Assembly: GCA_963722905.1 (NCBI GenBank) | Contig: CAVROT010000003.1 | Location: 1 to 64,000, forward strand | Direction: 5' to 3' | DNA: 64,000 nucleotides | DNA from: CAVROT01 sp963722905 | GTDB taxonomy: Bacteria > Pseudomonadota > Alphaproteobacteria > Rhodobacterales > Rhodobacteraceae | Shown: positions 43,678 through 53,512 of the stretch, in pieces | How positions within the stretch are numbered: position 1 is the first letter of the stretch | Layout: each line of letters begins with the position of its first letter | Translations under genes and position numbers: made by a program | The notes under the pieces: model-generated | What the model saw: the letters and a program-made list of their open reading frames with translations, nothing else | The model's database searches: none | Told to the model about the DNA's origin: nothing

Positions 43678-44847
43678 CTAGACGTTGCGGCGGAAGCGGT
43701 GGAAGTCGTCGTCGATCAGCAGCACGTCGCGGTCGAGGTCGCGCACGTCCTTTCGGCCACAGAGCGCCATCGTCACATCAAGTTCCTTGTGGATGACCTC
43801 CAGCGCGCGGGTGACGCCGGCGCGGCCCATGGCGCCCAGGCCGTAGATGAAGGCGCGGCCGATGTAGGTGGCGTGCGCGCCCATCGCCAGCGCCTTCAGG
43901 ACGTCCTGACCGGACCGGATCCCGCTGTCCAGATGCACCTCGATCTGGTGGCCGACCGCCTCCAGCACCTCCGGCAGGATGCGGATCGAGGACAGGGCCC
44001 CGTCCAGCTGCCGCCCGCCGTGGTTGCTGACCACGATGGCGTCGGCGCCGATGTCCAGAGCGCGCCGCGCATCCTCGCCGTCCAGGATCCCCTTCAGGAT
44101 CAGCGGACCGCCCCACATCTCCTTGATGCGGGCGATCTTGTCCCAGTCCAGCCGGGGGTCGAACTGCTCGGCCGTCCATGTCATCAGCGAGGTCACGTCG
44201 CCCACGCCCTTGGCATGGCCCACGATGTTGCCGAAGCCGCGCCGCTTGGTGCGCAGCATCTCCAGGCCCCAGCCCCATTTGGTCGACAGGTTGGCGATGG
44301 TGGCCGGCGTCATCTTGGGCGGGGCGCTCAGCCCGTTCTTGAGGTCCTTGTGGCGCTGCCCGAGGATCTGCAGGTCCAGCGTCAGGACCAGCGCGCTGCA
44401 TCCCGCATCCTTGGCCCGCTGGATGATGTTGGCGACGAACTCCTCGTCCCGCATGACGTAGAGCTGGAACCAGAACGGTTTCTCCGTATTCGCCGCCACA
44501 TCCTCGATCGAGCAGATGGACATCGTCGACAGGGTGAACGGCACGCCGAACGCCTCGGCCGCCTGTGCCGCCAGGATCTCGCCATCGGCATGCTGCATGC
44601 CCGTCAGGCCGACCGGGGCGAGGGCGACCGGCATCGCCACGTCCTGCCCCACCATCGTGCTGGCGGTACTGCGCCCGTCCATGTCGACGGCGACCCTCTG
44701 GCGCAGGCGCAGCAGGTCGAAGTCCGAAGAGTTCTCGCGGAACGTCTGCTCGGTCCAGCTGCCCGATTCGGTATAATCGTAGAACATCCTGGGCACGCGG
44801 CGGCGGTAGATGCGGCGCAGGTCCTCGATCTCGGTGATGACGGGCAT
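43678..44847 (-). CDS. lldD: L-lactate dehydrogenase (FMN-dependent)
   Basis: A 389-aa member of the FMN alpha-hydroxy-acid oxidase family that oxidises L-lactate to pyruvate and passes electrons to the respiratory chain. N-terminal RRVPRMFYDYTESGSW, ALAPVGLTGMQHADGE, the long VSNHGGRQLDGA active-site loop (catalytic His-Gly-Gly-Arg) and HLDSGIRSGQDVLKAL phosphate-binding loop are present. GGAGG precedes the ATG by 6 bases. No lactate permease or regulator adjoins. Confidence 0.93.
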   Translation of the reverse strand: MPVITEIEDLRRIYRRRVPRMFYDYTESGSWTEQTFRENSSDFDLLRLRQRVAVDMDGRSTASTMVGQDVAMPVALAPVGLTGMQHADGEILAAQAAEAFGVPFTLSTMSICSIEDVAANTEKPFWFQLYVMRDEEFVANIIQRAKDAGCSALVLTLDLQILGQRHKDLKNGLSAPPKMTPATIANLSTKWGWGLEMLRTKRRGFGNIVGHAKGVGDVTSLMTWTAEQFDPRLDWDKIARIKEMWGGPLILKGILDGEDARRALDIGADAIVVSNHGGRQLDGALSSIRILPEVLEAVGHQIEVHLDSGIRSGQDVLKALAMGAHATYIGRAFIYGLGAMGRAGVTRALEVIHKELDVTMALCGRKDVRDLDRDVLLIDDDFHRFRRNV

Positions 44848-44924
44848 GGCGGACCTCCGGGCGACGGCGATCGTGCAGGTCTAGCTGCCACGGCCGTGGC
44901 CTTCAATCGGGCAGGATCGCACGC

Positions 44925-44965
44925 TTGACAGTAGTGCGATATCGAACCATATAGTGCAATATGGT
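44925..44965 (+). promoter_or_regulatory. promoter and dyad operator of the nitroreductase-marR operon
   Basis: TTGACA (44925-44930) is followed by TATAGT (44950-44955), spacing 19. Over the -10 lies an inverted repeat CCATAT-AGTGCA-ATATGG (44948-44965), and TAGTGC(G/A)ATAT occurs twice (44932 and 44952) 20 bases apart. A MarR-type protein encoded two genes' length downstream in the same operon is the obvious candidate to bind and repress here. Confidence 0.55.
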
Positions 44966-44989
44966 ATTAAAAGGACGATGGAGGTCGGA

Positions 44990-46102
44990 ATGACGATGAG
45001 CAGACGCAGGATGCTGGCGATGGTCGGCGGCGGGGCGGTTGTGGCCGCGACGGGCGGCGCCGCCGCCTTCGTGACGACGCGGACGCCCGAACGGGCGCTG
45101 GCGCCCTGGGACATGGCCGGGACCTACAGCGACCCGCGGATGCGCGCGCTGAGCTTCGCCCTGCTGGCGCCGAACCCCCACAACCGCCAGCCGTGGCTGG
45201 CCGAACTCGATGGCGGTGATGGGGTCATCCTTTACCGCGACCCCGCACGCGACCTGCCGGTCACCGATCCGTTCGGTCGGCAACTGACCATCGGCATGGG
45301 CTGCTTCATCGACCTCATGGAGATGGCCGCAGCCGAGGAGGGAACGCTGGTGGAGACGCAGCTCTTCCCCGACGGCACCGGCAAGGGCGCCGCCGTCGCG
45401 CGCTGCCGCTTCGTGGCCGGGTCCGCCGCGCCGGACCCTCTTTTCGCGCATGTCATGGCGCGTCGCAGCCACAAGGAGGCATTCGAGCCCCGCGCGGTGA
45501 CGCTGGCGACGGCGGCCCCCCTCACCCCGTACGCACGGATCGAGACGGGGGGCGACGTGCGCGACGCCCTGCGCGACATCGCGCACGACGCCTGGCTGAC
45601 CGAGGCGTCGACCCCCGAGGCGTTCCAGGAAAGCATCGACCTGCTGCGAATCGGCCGAGCCGAGATCGAGGCGAACCCCGACGGCATCGACCTTGGCGGA
45701 CCGATGATGGACGCCCTCGCCCTGACCGGCCTGCTGACGCACGAAGCCGCTGCGGACCCCAACAATCCGGGCACCCGCGCCAATGTCGAGCAGACGGCGG
45801 ACGCGATACTGGGCGCGCCCGCCTTCGCCGTGCAGACCACGCATACCAACACAAGGCTGGACCAGATCGCCGCCGGGCGCGACTGGCTGCGCCTGAACCT
45901 CGCGGCCACGGGGGCGGGTCTGGCCCTGCGCCCGGTCAGTCAGGCGTTGCAGGAGTTCCCGCAGATGCGCGCGCAGTACGACGCGGTGCACCGCATCGCG
46001 GCGCCCCGGGGCGGCACGGTTCAAATGCTGGGCCTTCTGGGCTATGCCCCCCGGACGCCCCGCACCCCGCGCTGGCCACTGGAGGCGAAGATGATTGGCT
46101 GA
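44990..46102 (+). CDS. Tat-signal nitroreductase family protein (Acg-like)
   Basis: A 370-aa protein with a twin-arginine signal (MSRRRMLAMVGGGAVVAATGG), so probably exported folded to the periplasm. The body has the Acg/nitroreductase motif APNPHNRQPWLAEL and a second FMN-domain half with LNLAATGAGLALRPVSQAL. Substrate is unknown. Family members may use or store flavin. ATG 44990 is preceded by GGAGG at 5 bases. An earlier ATG (44978) has a worse site. Its stop overlaps the marR start. Confidence 0.8.
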   Translation: MTMSRRRMLAMVGGGAVVAATGGAAAFVTTRTPERALAPWDMAGTYSDPRMRALSFALLAPNPHNRQPWLAELDGGDGVILYRDPARDLPVTDPFGRQLTIGMGCFIDLMEMAAAEEGTLVETQLFPDGTGKGAAVARCRFVAGSAAPDPLFAHVMARRSHKEAFEPRAVTLATAAPLTPYARIETGGDVRDALRDIAHDAWLTEASTPEAFQESIDLLRIGRAEIEANPDGIDLGGPMMDALALTGLLTHEAAADPNNPGTRANVEQTADAILGAPAFAVQTTHTNTRLDQIAAGRDWLRLNLAATGAGLALRPVSQALQEFPQMRAQYDAVHRIAAPRGGTVQMLGLLGYAPRTPRTPRWPLEAKMIG

Positions 46103-46598
46103 CACGACTGTCGATCCCGGACCCGATGCGAAGGCGCCGGGCGCCGAGACGCGCGCCTATTTCGCGCTCTTCAACGAGATCGCGATCATCGACCAGCTTG
46201 GCCGGGCCATGCTGGAGGCGCGACTGCCCGACGGGCTGATCCAGCCCCATTTCGCGGTCGTCAGCCACCTGATCCGGGTGGCCGACGGCTGCACGCCGCT
46301 GGAACTGGCCCGGGCGTTCCAGGTACCCAAGACCACCATGACCCATACCATCGCGGGTCTGGAACGGCACGGTCTGGTGGAGGTCCGCCCGAACCCCGAC
46401 GATGGCCGGTCCAAGAGGGTCTGGCTCAGCCCCGCGGGGCGGGCGTTCCGCGACCGGGCGATCCTGGACCTCGCCCCGATCTTCGAAAGACTGAAGGCCG
46501 CCCTGCCCCCCGAGGCCGCGGCGGCGATGATGCCGGGGCTCGAGACCCTGCGCATGTTCCTCGACGCCGCGCGCGAGACGCCGGCGCGCAATTACTGA
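46095..46598 (+). CDS. MarR family transcriptional regulator
   Basis: A 167-aa winged-helix repressor. The recognition region is CTPLELARAFQVPKTTMTHTIAGLERHGL with the wing PNPDDGRSKRVWLS. It starts at a TTG overlapping the nitroreductase stop, with GGAGG 9 bases upstream. It probably autoregulates the operon through the dyad at 44948-44965. The inducer is unknown. Its end overlaps the trpA end on the other strand by seven bases. Confidence 0.9.
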   Translation: MADTTVDPGPDAKAPGAETRAYFALFNEIAIIDQLGRAMLEARLPDGLIQPHFAVVSHLIRVADGCTPLELARAFQVPKTTMTHTIAGLERHGLVEVRPNPDDGRSKRVWLSPAGRAFRDRAILDLAPIFERLKAALPPEAAAAMMPGLETLRMFLDAARETPARNY

Positions 46599-47404
46599 CC
46601 GTCGGCGCCCGTACCCGCGCGATGCGCCCCGTCGGCCAGGGTCCGCACGAAGGCCAGGACGTCCTTGACCGAGTCGCCCTTTCCGATCCTCTCGACGATG
46701 GCCGAACCGACGACGACGCCCTCGGCCACGCCCGCAATGCGTTCGGCCGCCTCGGGCGTCCTGATCCCGAAGCCGACCACGACGGGCAGGTCGGTCGCGG
46801 CGCGAATCCGCGCCACCTCGGGCGCGACATCGGCGGCACTGGCCTGCGCGGCGCCGGTGATGCCCGTGATCGAGACGTAGTAGACGAAGCCGCCCGTATT
46901 GCTCAGCACGGCCGGCAGGCGGGCGTCATCGGTCGTGGGCGTGGCGAGGCGGATGAAGTCGATGCCGGCGGCGCGCGCGGGCAGGCACAGCTCGGCATCC
47001 TCTTCGGGCGGCAGGTCGACGACGATGAGACCGTCGATGCCGGCGTCCTTCGCGCGGTCGAGGAAACGGGACACGCCGGCCGAGAAGATCGGGTTGTAGT
47101 AGCCCATCAGGACGATGGGCGTCTCGTCGTCGCCGTCGCGGAAGGCCCGCGCCATGGCGAGCGTCCGCTCCAGGGTCATCCCGCCCGCGAGGGCCCGTTG
47201 CCCGGCCAGCTGGATGGTGGCGCCGTCGGCCATCGGATCGGTGAAGGGCAGCCCCAGCTCGATGATGTCGACGCCGGCGCCCGGCAGGCCGCGCATCACC
47301 GCCAACGAGGTTTCCGCATCGGGATCGCCCGCCATGGTATAGGACACGAAGGCCGGGCGGCCCTGGCGTTTCAGCGATGCGAAGCGGTCCGAGATGCGGC
47401 CCAT
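46592..47404 (-). CDS. trpA: tryptophan synthase alpha chain
   Basis: TrpA (270 aa) cleaves indole-3-glycerol phosphate to indole and glyceraldehyde 3-phosphate. Catalytic Glu and Asp lie in DIIELGLPFTDPMADGATIQ. Loop 6 (TPTTDDAR), SITGITGA and the phosphate-binding VGFGIRTPEAA are intact. AGGAGG stands 6 bases before the ATG. trpB is not adjacent, so the gene is apart from the rest of the trp set, as in several Rhodobacterales. Confidence 0.96.
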   Translation of the reverse strand: MGRISDRFASLKRQGRPAFVSYTMAGDPDAETSLAVMRGLPGAGVDIIELGLPFTDPMADGATIQLAGQRALAGGMTLERTLAMARAFRDGDDETPIVLMGYYNPIFSAGVSRFLDRAKDAGIDGLIVVDLPPEEDAELCLPARAAGIDFIRLATPTTDDARLPAVLSNTGGFVYYVSITGITGAAQASAADVAPEVARIRAATDLPVVVGFGIRTPEAAERIAGVAEGVVVGSAIVERIGKGDSVKDVLAFVRTLADGAHRAGTGADGQ

Positions 47405-47485
47405 GGCGGTCCTCCTGATGCGCGGGGCTTGGATGGGCCATGCGGGGGAATTGTTCAACGGCCCCGGCACGCCTATATCGGCGTC

Positions 47486-47680
47486 ATGAACTATGTCATC
47501 GCACTTCTCCTGCCGCCGCTGTCGGTCCTGCTTGCGGGCCGGCCGTTCCTTGCCATCGTCGTCTTCCTCTTCTGGTTGCCGGCCATCATCTTCTCGGGCG
47601 GCCTCGGCCATCCGATCTTCATCCTGCTGGCCTGGATCATCATCTACCAGGCCCACGCCGACCGACGCGAACGCTACTAG
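47486..47680 (+). CDS. YqaE/Pmp3-like small membrane protein
   Basis: A 64-aa peptide with two hydrophobic helices (residues 2-16 and 24-54) and the Pmp3-type N-terminus ALLLPPLSVLLAGRPF. YqaE/Pmp3 proteins are small membrane proteolipids linked to membrane potential and salt stress. It lies between trpA and ychF, the usual location in this lineage, divergent from trpA. Confidence 0.8.
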   Translation: MNYVIALLLPPLSVLLAGRPFLAIVVFLFWLPAIIFSGGLGHPIFILLAWIIIYQAHADRRERY

Positions 47681-47767
47681 CCGCCTCTGACGCCCCACTG
47701 CGCCCGTCGTCTTGCGGACGCGGGCGGCACCGCCTAACTGGACGCGCGCGCAAACGGAGAGGGCGAC

Positions 47768-48865
47768 ATGGGGTTTCGCATGGGCATCGTCGGCCTGCCG
47801 AACGTCGGCAAGTCGACGCTCTTCAACGCGCTGACGCGGACGGCGGCGGCGCAGGCGGCGAACTTTCCCTTCTGCACGATCGAGCCCAACGTGGGAGAGG
47901 TCGCGGTGCCCGACGCGCGGCTGGACCGGCTGGCGGGCATCGCGCGGTCGAAGCAGGTCGTGCCCACACGGATGACCTTCGTCGACATCGCGGGGCTGGT
48001 GCGGGGCGCCAGCAAGGGCGAGGGACTGGGCAACCAGTTCCTGGCCAACATCCGCGAATGCGACGCCGTCGCCCATGTGTTGCGCTGCTTCGAGGATGGC
48101 GACGTCACCCATGTGGAGGGCCGCGTGGACCCGGTTGCGGACGCCGAGACCATCGAGACCGAACTGATGCTGGCCGACCTCGATTCGGTCGAGCGGCGGT
48201 TGGCGGGGCTGGTGCGCAAGGTGCGCGGCGGCGACAAGGAGGCGGTCGTGCAGGAACGGCTGCTGACGGCGGCGCGGGCGGCACTGGAGGACGGTCGGCC
48301 GGCGCGCACGGTCGCGGTCGATGCCGAGGACCTGCGGGTCTGGCGGCTGCTGCAACTGCTGACGTCGAAGCCGGTCCTCTACGTCTGCAACGTCGCCGAG
48401 GCGGATGCGGCGAGCGGCAATGCCCTGTCGGAACGGGTCGCCGCGATGGCGGAGGACCAGGGGGCGGCGTCGGTCGTCATATCCGCCCGGATCGAGGAGG
48501 AGATCGCCCAGCTCGACCCCGAGGAGGCGGAGATGTTCCTGCAGGAGATGTCGCTGGAAGAGCCGGGGCTCGACCGGTTGATACGCGCCGGCTATGCGCT
48601 GCTGGGCCTGCAGACCTACTTTACCGTCGGGCCAAAGGAAGCGCGTGCCTGGACGATCCCGCGCGGCACCCGCGCGCCCCAGGCGGCCGGCGTGATCCAC
48701 GGAGATTTCGAGCGGGGGTTCATCCGGTCCGAGACGATCGCCTACGACGACTTCGTGACATTGAACGGCGAACAGGGCGCCAAGGATGCCGGGAAGATGC
48801 GCGTCGAGGGTAAAGGCTACGAGGTTCAGGACGGCGACGTGCTGCATTTCCTGCACAGCGGCTGA
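47768..48865 (+). CDS. ychF: redox-regulated ATPase YchF
   Basis: YchF (365 aa) is an Obg-family P-loop NTPase that prefers ATP and binds ribosomes. G1 is GLPNVGKSTLFNALT, G3 DIAGLVRGASKGEGLG and the altered G4 NVAEAD. A coiled-coil insertion sits mid-protein, and the C-terminal TGS domain has TYFTVGPKEARAWTI and DFVTLNGEQGAKDAGKMR. GGAGAGG precedes the ATG. Confidence 0.96.
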   Translation: MGFRMGIVGLPNVGKSTLFNALTRTAAAQAANFPFCTIEPNVGEVAVPDARLDRLAGIARSKQVVPTRMTFVDIAGLVRGASKGEGLGNQFLANIRECDAVAHVLRCFEDGDVTHVEGRVDPVADAETIETELMLADLDSVERRLAGLVRKVRGGDKEAVVQERLLTAARAALEDGRPARTVAVDAEDLRVWRLLQLLTSKPVLYVCNVAEADAASGNALSERVAAMAEDQGAASVVISARIEEEIAQLDPEEAEMFLQEMSLEEPGLDRLIRAGYALLGLQTYFTVGPKEARAWTIPRGTRAPQAAGVIHGDFERGFIRSETIAYDDFVTLNGEQGAKDAGKMRVEGKGYEVQDGDVLHFLHSG

Positions 48866-49015
48866 TCCGGCCTTGGCCGACAGGACGGTCTGGTCCGCCC
48901 TGCCGGGCGAACGGCGCCCGCCCGCCGACCCCGGCCCGCAGGTTTTTCCCCGAACCCGGTCCGGACCGGAGCCTCGCGCATTCGCGCTGCCCGGACAGGC
49001 GCGGAGCATCCCCGG

Positions 49016-49780
49016 GTGATCGAGTGGCGCGCCGAGGGGATAGTCCTTGCCGTCCGCGCCTTCGGCGAAAGCTCGGCCATCGTCGAGGCGTTCACGCGGG
49101 CACAGGGCCGGCATGCCGGCGTCGTCAAGGGTGGCGCAGGGCGGCGCATGGGGCCGGTGCTCCAGCCCGGGGCGCTGCTGGCATTGACCTGGCGCGCGCG
49201 ACTGGACGCGCACCTGGGCACCTACACCGCCGAGCCGGTGCGCGGCCGCGCGGCGCTGCTGTCGGATCCCCTGGCACTGTCGGCAATGGCGTCGGTCTGC
49301 GCGTTGCTGGCCTTTGCCCTGCCCGAACGGGAGGCGCATCCGGCGCTCTTGGACGTGACGCTGTTGCTGCTGGACCGGCTGGAGACCGATGGCGGTTGGC
49401 CGGCGGACTACCTGAACTGGGAAATGCGTCTGTTGGAGGAGACCGGGTTCGGCCTGGATCTCGGGACCTGCGCCGTGACCGGCGCCACCGAAGGGCTGGC
49501 GTTCGTGTCGCCCCGTACCGGACACGCGGTGTCGCGGCAGGGCGCCGGCCGTTGGGTCGACCGTTTGCTGCCTCTGCCTGCGGCGCTCACGGGGGCCGGT
49601 CCGGCCGACGCCGCGGATCTGCTGTCCGGCCTGGACGTGACGGGGCATTTCCTGGAACGGTCGCTGGCCGCGGCCCTGGGCGACAGGCCCCTGCCGCCGG
49701 CACGCGGCCGCCTGATGGCGCGGATGCGGCGCGACCTTGCGGGCTGGACGCCGCGTCCGCAGGACGGTCCGGCCGTTTGA
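49016..49780 (+). CDS. recO: DNA repair protein RecO
   Basis: RecO (254 aa) helps load RecA on SSB-coated gaps. An N-terminal OB fold (IEWRAEGIVLAVRAFGESSAI, KGGAGRRMGPVLQPG) is followed by a helical domain with PADYLNWEMRLLEETGFGLDL. Starts at GTG 49016 with GGAG 8 bases upstream. Length is normal for alphaproteobacteria. Confidence 0.92.
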   Translation: MIEWRAEGIVLAVRAFGESSAIVEAFTRAQGRHAGVVKGGAGRRMGPVLQPGALLALTWRARLDAHLGTYTAEPVRGRAALLSDPLALSAMASVCALLAFALPEREAHPALLDVTLLLLDRLETDGGWPADYLNWEMRLLEETGFGLDLGTCAVTGATEGLAFVSPRTGHAVSRQGAGRWVDRLLPLPAALTGAGPADAADLLSGLDVTGHFLERSLAAALGDRPLPPARGRLMARMRRDLAGWTPRPQDGPAV

Positions 49781-50005
49781 CCGCCAAAGGTGCGGCACCG
49801 CGACGCGTTCGCGAGACCACGCCCAGGGCGACGGCCGGCGCCGGGCCGCGGCCGTTGATGCCGAATGGCACGCGCCCATCCCCGCCGCCGGACCGGCGGC
49901 GTCCCGGGCCGGGCGCCGCCCGGCCCCCCGGGACGATTGGTGTCGCGATGCGGCCGGCGGCTCGGGCGGCGTGCGCTCGTCCGCGCTGTAGGCTAGAGGC
50001 GAAGC

Positions 50006-50776
50006 ATGGATATGATCGCCGACCTCCTGCCTGTCCCGCTCCTCATCGCGGCGGTTTCGATCACCCTGGCGGCAGGGTTCGTAAAGGGCGCCGTCGGGTT
50101 CGCGATGCCGCTGATCATGATCTCGGGCATGAGCCTGTTCCTCGAGCCGCAGGTGGCCGTGGCGGCGATCATCCTGCCCATCGTCATGTCGAACCTTCTT
50201 CAGACAGCGCGGGCCGGATGGGCCCCCGCCCGCGCGGCCGTCGTCGATTTCCGCCGCTACATCGCTGTCGTCTGCGTCGCCATCCTGATCTCGGCCCAGT
50301 TCCTGACGGCAATTCCCGCGCAGGCGATGTACCTCGTCCTGGGGCTGCCGGTGACGGTGGTGTCGATCGTCCAGCTGGCCGGCTGGCGGTTCACGGTCGC
50401 GCCGCGGCACCGTGCCGCGCTGGACTGGGCGGTCGGGCTGGTGTCGGGCACGTTGGGAGGGCTGTCGGGCACCTGGGGGCCGCCCACGGTGCTCTATCTG
50501 CTGGCGCTCGATACGCCGCGGGCACGGCAGATGGCGGTGCAGGGGGTCGTCTACGGCCTGGGGTCGGTCATGCTGCTGATCGGGCACCTGCAGTCGGGGG
50601 TGCTGAACCGTCAGACTCTGCCCCTGTCGGCCTTCCTTCTTGTCCCGGCGGGGTTGGGCATGTGGATCGGCTTCGGCGTCGGCGACCGTCTGAACCAGGC
50701 GGCGTTCCGGCGCGCGACGCTGGTCGTTCTGGTGGTGGCCGGGCTGAACCTGATGCGCCGCGGGATCTTCGGATGA
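50006..50776 (+). CDS. TauE/SafE family membrane permease
   Basis: A 256-aa membrane protein with about eight helices and the duplicated TauE/SafE pattern (AAGFVKGAVGFAMPLIMI in the first half, SGTLGGLSGTWGPPTVLYLLAL in the second). Members export sulfite or sulfo-organic acids. The substrate here is unknown. A GC hairpin with five T residues lies downstream. Confidence 0.88.
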   Translation: MDMIADLLPVPLLIAAVSITLAAGFVKGAVGFAMPLIMISGMSLFLEPQVAVAAIILPIVMSNLLQTARAGWAPARAAVVDFRRYIAVVCVAILISAQFLTAIPAQAMYLVLGLPVTVVSIVQLAGWRFTVAPRHRAALDWAVGLVSGTLGGLSGTWGPPTVLYLLALDTPRARQMAVQGVVYGLGSVMLLIGHLQSGVLNRQTLPLSAFLLVPAGLGMWIGFGVGDRLNQAAFRRATLVVLVVAGLNLMRRGIFG

Positions 50777-50847
50777 GGTCGGGAGGACGGCCCTGACCGC
50801 CGGTCCGTGGCCGACCGTCTGACTGCACCGGCCACGGCGGCGGAGCT

Positions 50848-50866
50848 GGCGGGGCCGCCCCTTTTT
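50848..50866 (+). terminator. candidate intrinsic terminator after tauE-like gene
   Basis: GGCGGGGCCGCCCC can fold into a compact GC stem and is followed by TTTTT (50862-50866), about 70 bases past the stop. It is the only hairpin in the window that I found with a following T-tract. The loop is small, so confidence is modest. Confidence 0.4.
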
Positions 50867-50896
50867 CCCGACGGAGCCGGCTGCCCTGCCTTCGGC

Positions 50897-52495
<1,599 letters not shown>

Positions 52496-52807
52496 GCAAC
52501 GATCCTCCTGCGGCAAGGCCCGGCGACGCGGGGTCGCGGAATCAGTAGCCATGCGGTCCCGGCCGGGCAACCGTCGTCCCGACGGGTTAGCGCAAACGGG
52601 GACGTGTAAAATTCTGCACAAGATGGCCCTCGCGTGCGGCCGGTATGCGCGAATCTGTCTCGATTGCGGCCCGTATTAGGCATTCCTTACGATTCCGAGG
52701 CTAGTTAATGACGTGAAGGTGTTCCGATTCGCGGGCACCGGCAGACCGCGCATAACGTCGGGACCGGCCTACCGGGCCGTGCCGGGCAAATCAGCAGGAA
52801 ACACGTC
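52496..52807. other. pckA-chvI divergent control region
   Basis: No gene in these 312 bases. The central part (about 52600-52710) is distinctly AT-richer than surroundings and holds the dyad GTGTAAAATTCTGCAC (52604-52619), with six of eight positions symmetrical. Both genes must take their promoters from here. I could not assign -35/-10 pairs with confidence. Confidence 0.5.
52604..52619. promoter_or_regulatory. dyad GTGTAAAATTCTGCAC between pckA and chvI
   Basis: A 16-base imperfect palindrome 109 bases upstream of the pckA start and 189 upstream of chvI. Its factor is unknown. It is not the reported ChvI motif as I know it. Confidence 0.35.
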
Positions 52808-53509
52808 ATGTCTAGGATCGCATTGGTGGACGACGACCGGAACATCCTCGCCTCGGTCTCGATGACGCTGGCCGCCGAAGGTTTCGACGTCGAGACTTAC
52901 AGCGACGGTCAGGCCGCGCTCGAGGCGTTCGCACGCCGGCTGCCCGACATGGCCGTCTTCGATATCAAGATGCCGCGCATGGACGGGATGGACCTTCTGG
53001 GTCGGGTGCGCCAGCGTTCCGACATGCCCGTCATCTTCCTCACCTCGAAGGACGACGAGATCGACGAGGTGCTGGGCCTGCGCATGGGCGCCGACGACTA
53101 CGTGCGCAAGCCGTTCTCGCAGCGGCTTCTGCTCGAACGGATCCGCGCGATCCTCCGGCGCCAGGCGGTGCTGGACGGCGACGCGCCGACCGGGGACGAG
53201 GCGAGGCAGGTGGTCGAGCGTGGATCGCTGGTCATGGATCCGGCGCGCCATACGGTGACGTGGAAAGAGACGCCCGTGTCGCTGACCGTGACCGAGTTCG
53301 TGCTTCTGCACGCCCTCGCCGCGCGGCCGGGGTTCGTGAAATCGCGCGACGCGCTGATGAACGTCGCCTATGACGATCAGGTCTATGTCGACGACAGGAC
53401 CATCGACAGCCATATCAAGAGATTGCGCAAGAAACTCCGTGGCGCCGACCCCGACTTCGGCGCGATCGAGACGCTCTACGGCATCGGCTACCGCTATAAT
53501 GAAGACTAG
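52808..53509 (+). CDS. chvI: two-component response regulator ChvI
   Basis: ChvI (233 aa) is an OmpR-family regulator. Receiver domain with acidic pocket VDDDRN, phospho-acceptor Asp52 (AVFDIKMPRMDGMD) and Lys in FLTSKDDE. Winged-helix domain ends in DDRTIDSHIKRLRKKLRG. It controls envelope, exopolysaccharide and acid responses in rhizobia. The gene is followed by chvG after 3 bases. Confidence 0.94.
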   Translation: MSRIALVDDDRNILASVSMTLAAEGFDVETYSDGQAALEAFARRLPDMAVFDIKMPRMDGMDLLGRVRQRSDMPVIFLTSKDDEIDEVLGLRMGADDYVRKPFSQRLLLERIRAILRRQAVLDGDAPTGDEARQVVERGSLVMDPARHTVTWKETPVSLTVTEFVLLHALAARPGFVKSRDALMNVAYDDQVYVDDRTIDSHIKRLRKKLRGADPDFGAIETLYGIGYRYNED

Positions 53510-53512
53510 GCG

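Noticed and set aside
46592..50587. 1331-codon minus frame that ends as trpA
   Set aside because: Only the last 270 codons are TrpA. The rest is antisense to ychF, recO and tauE. The true start with AGGAGG is at 47404.
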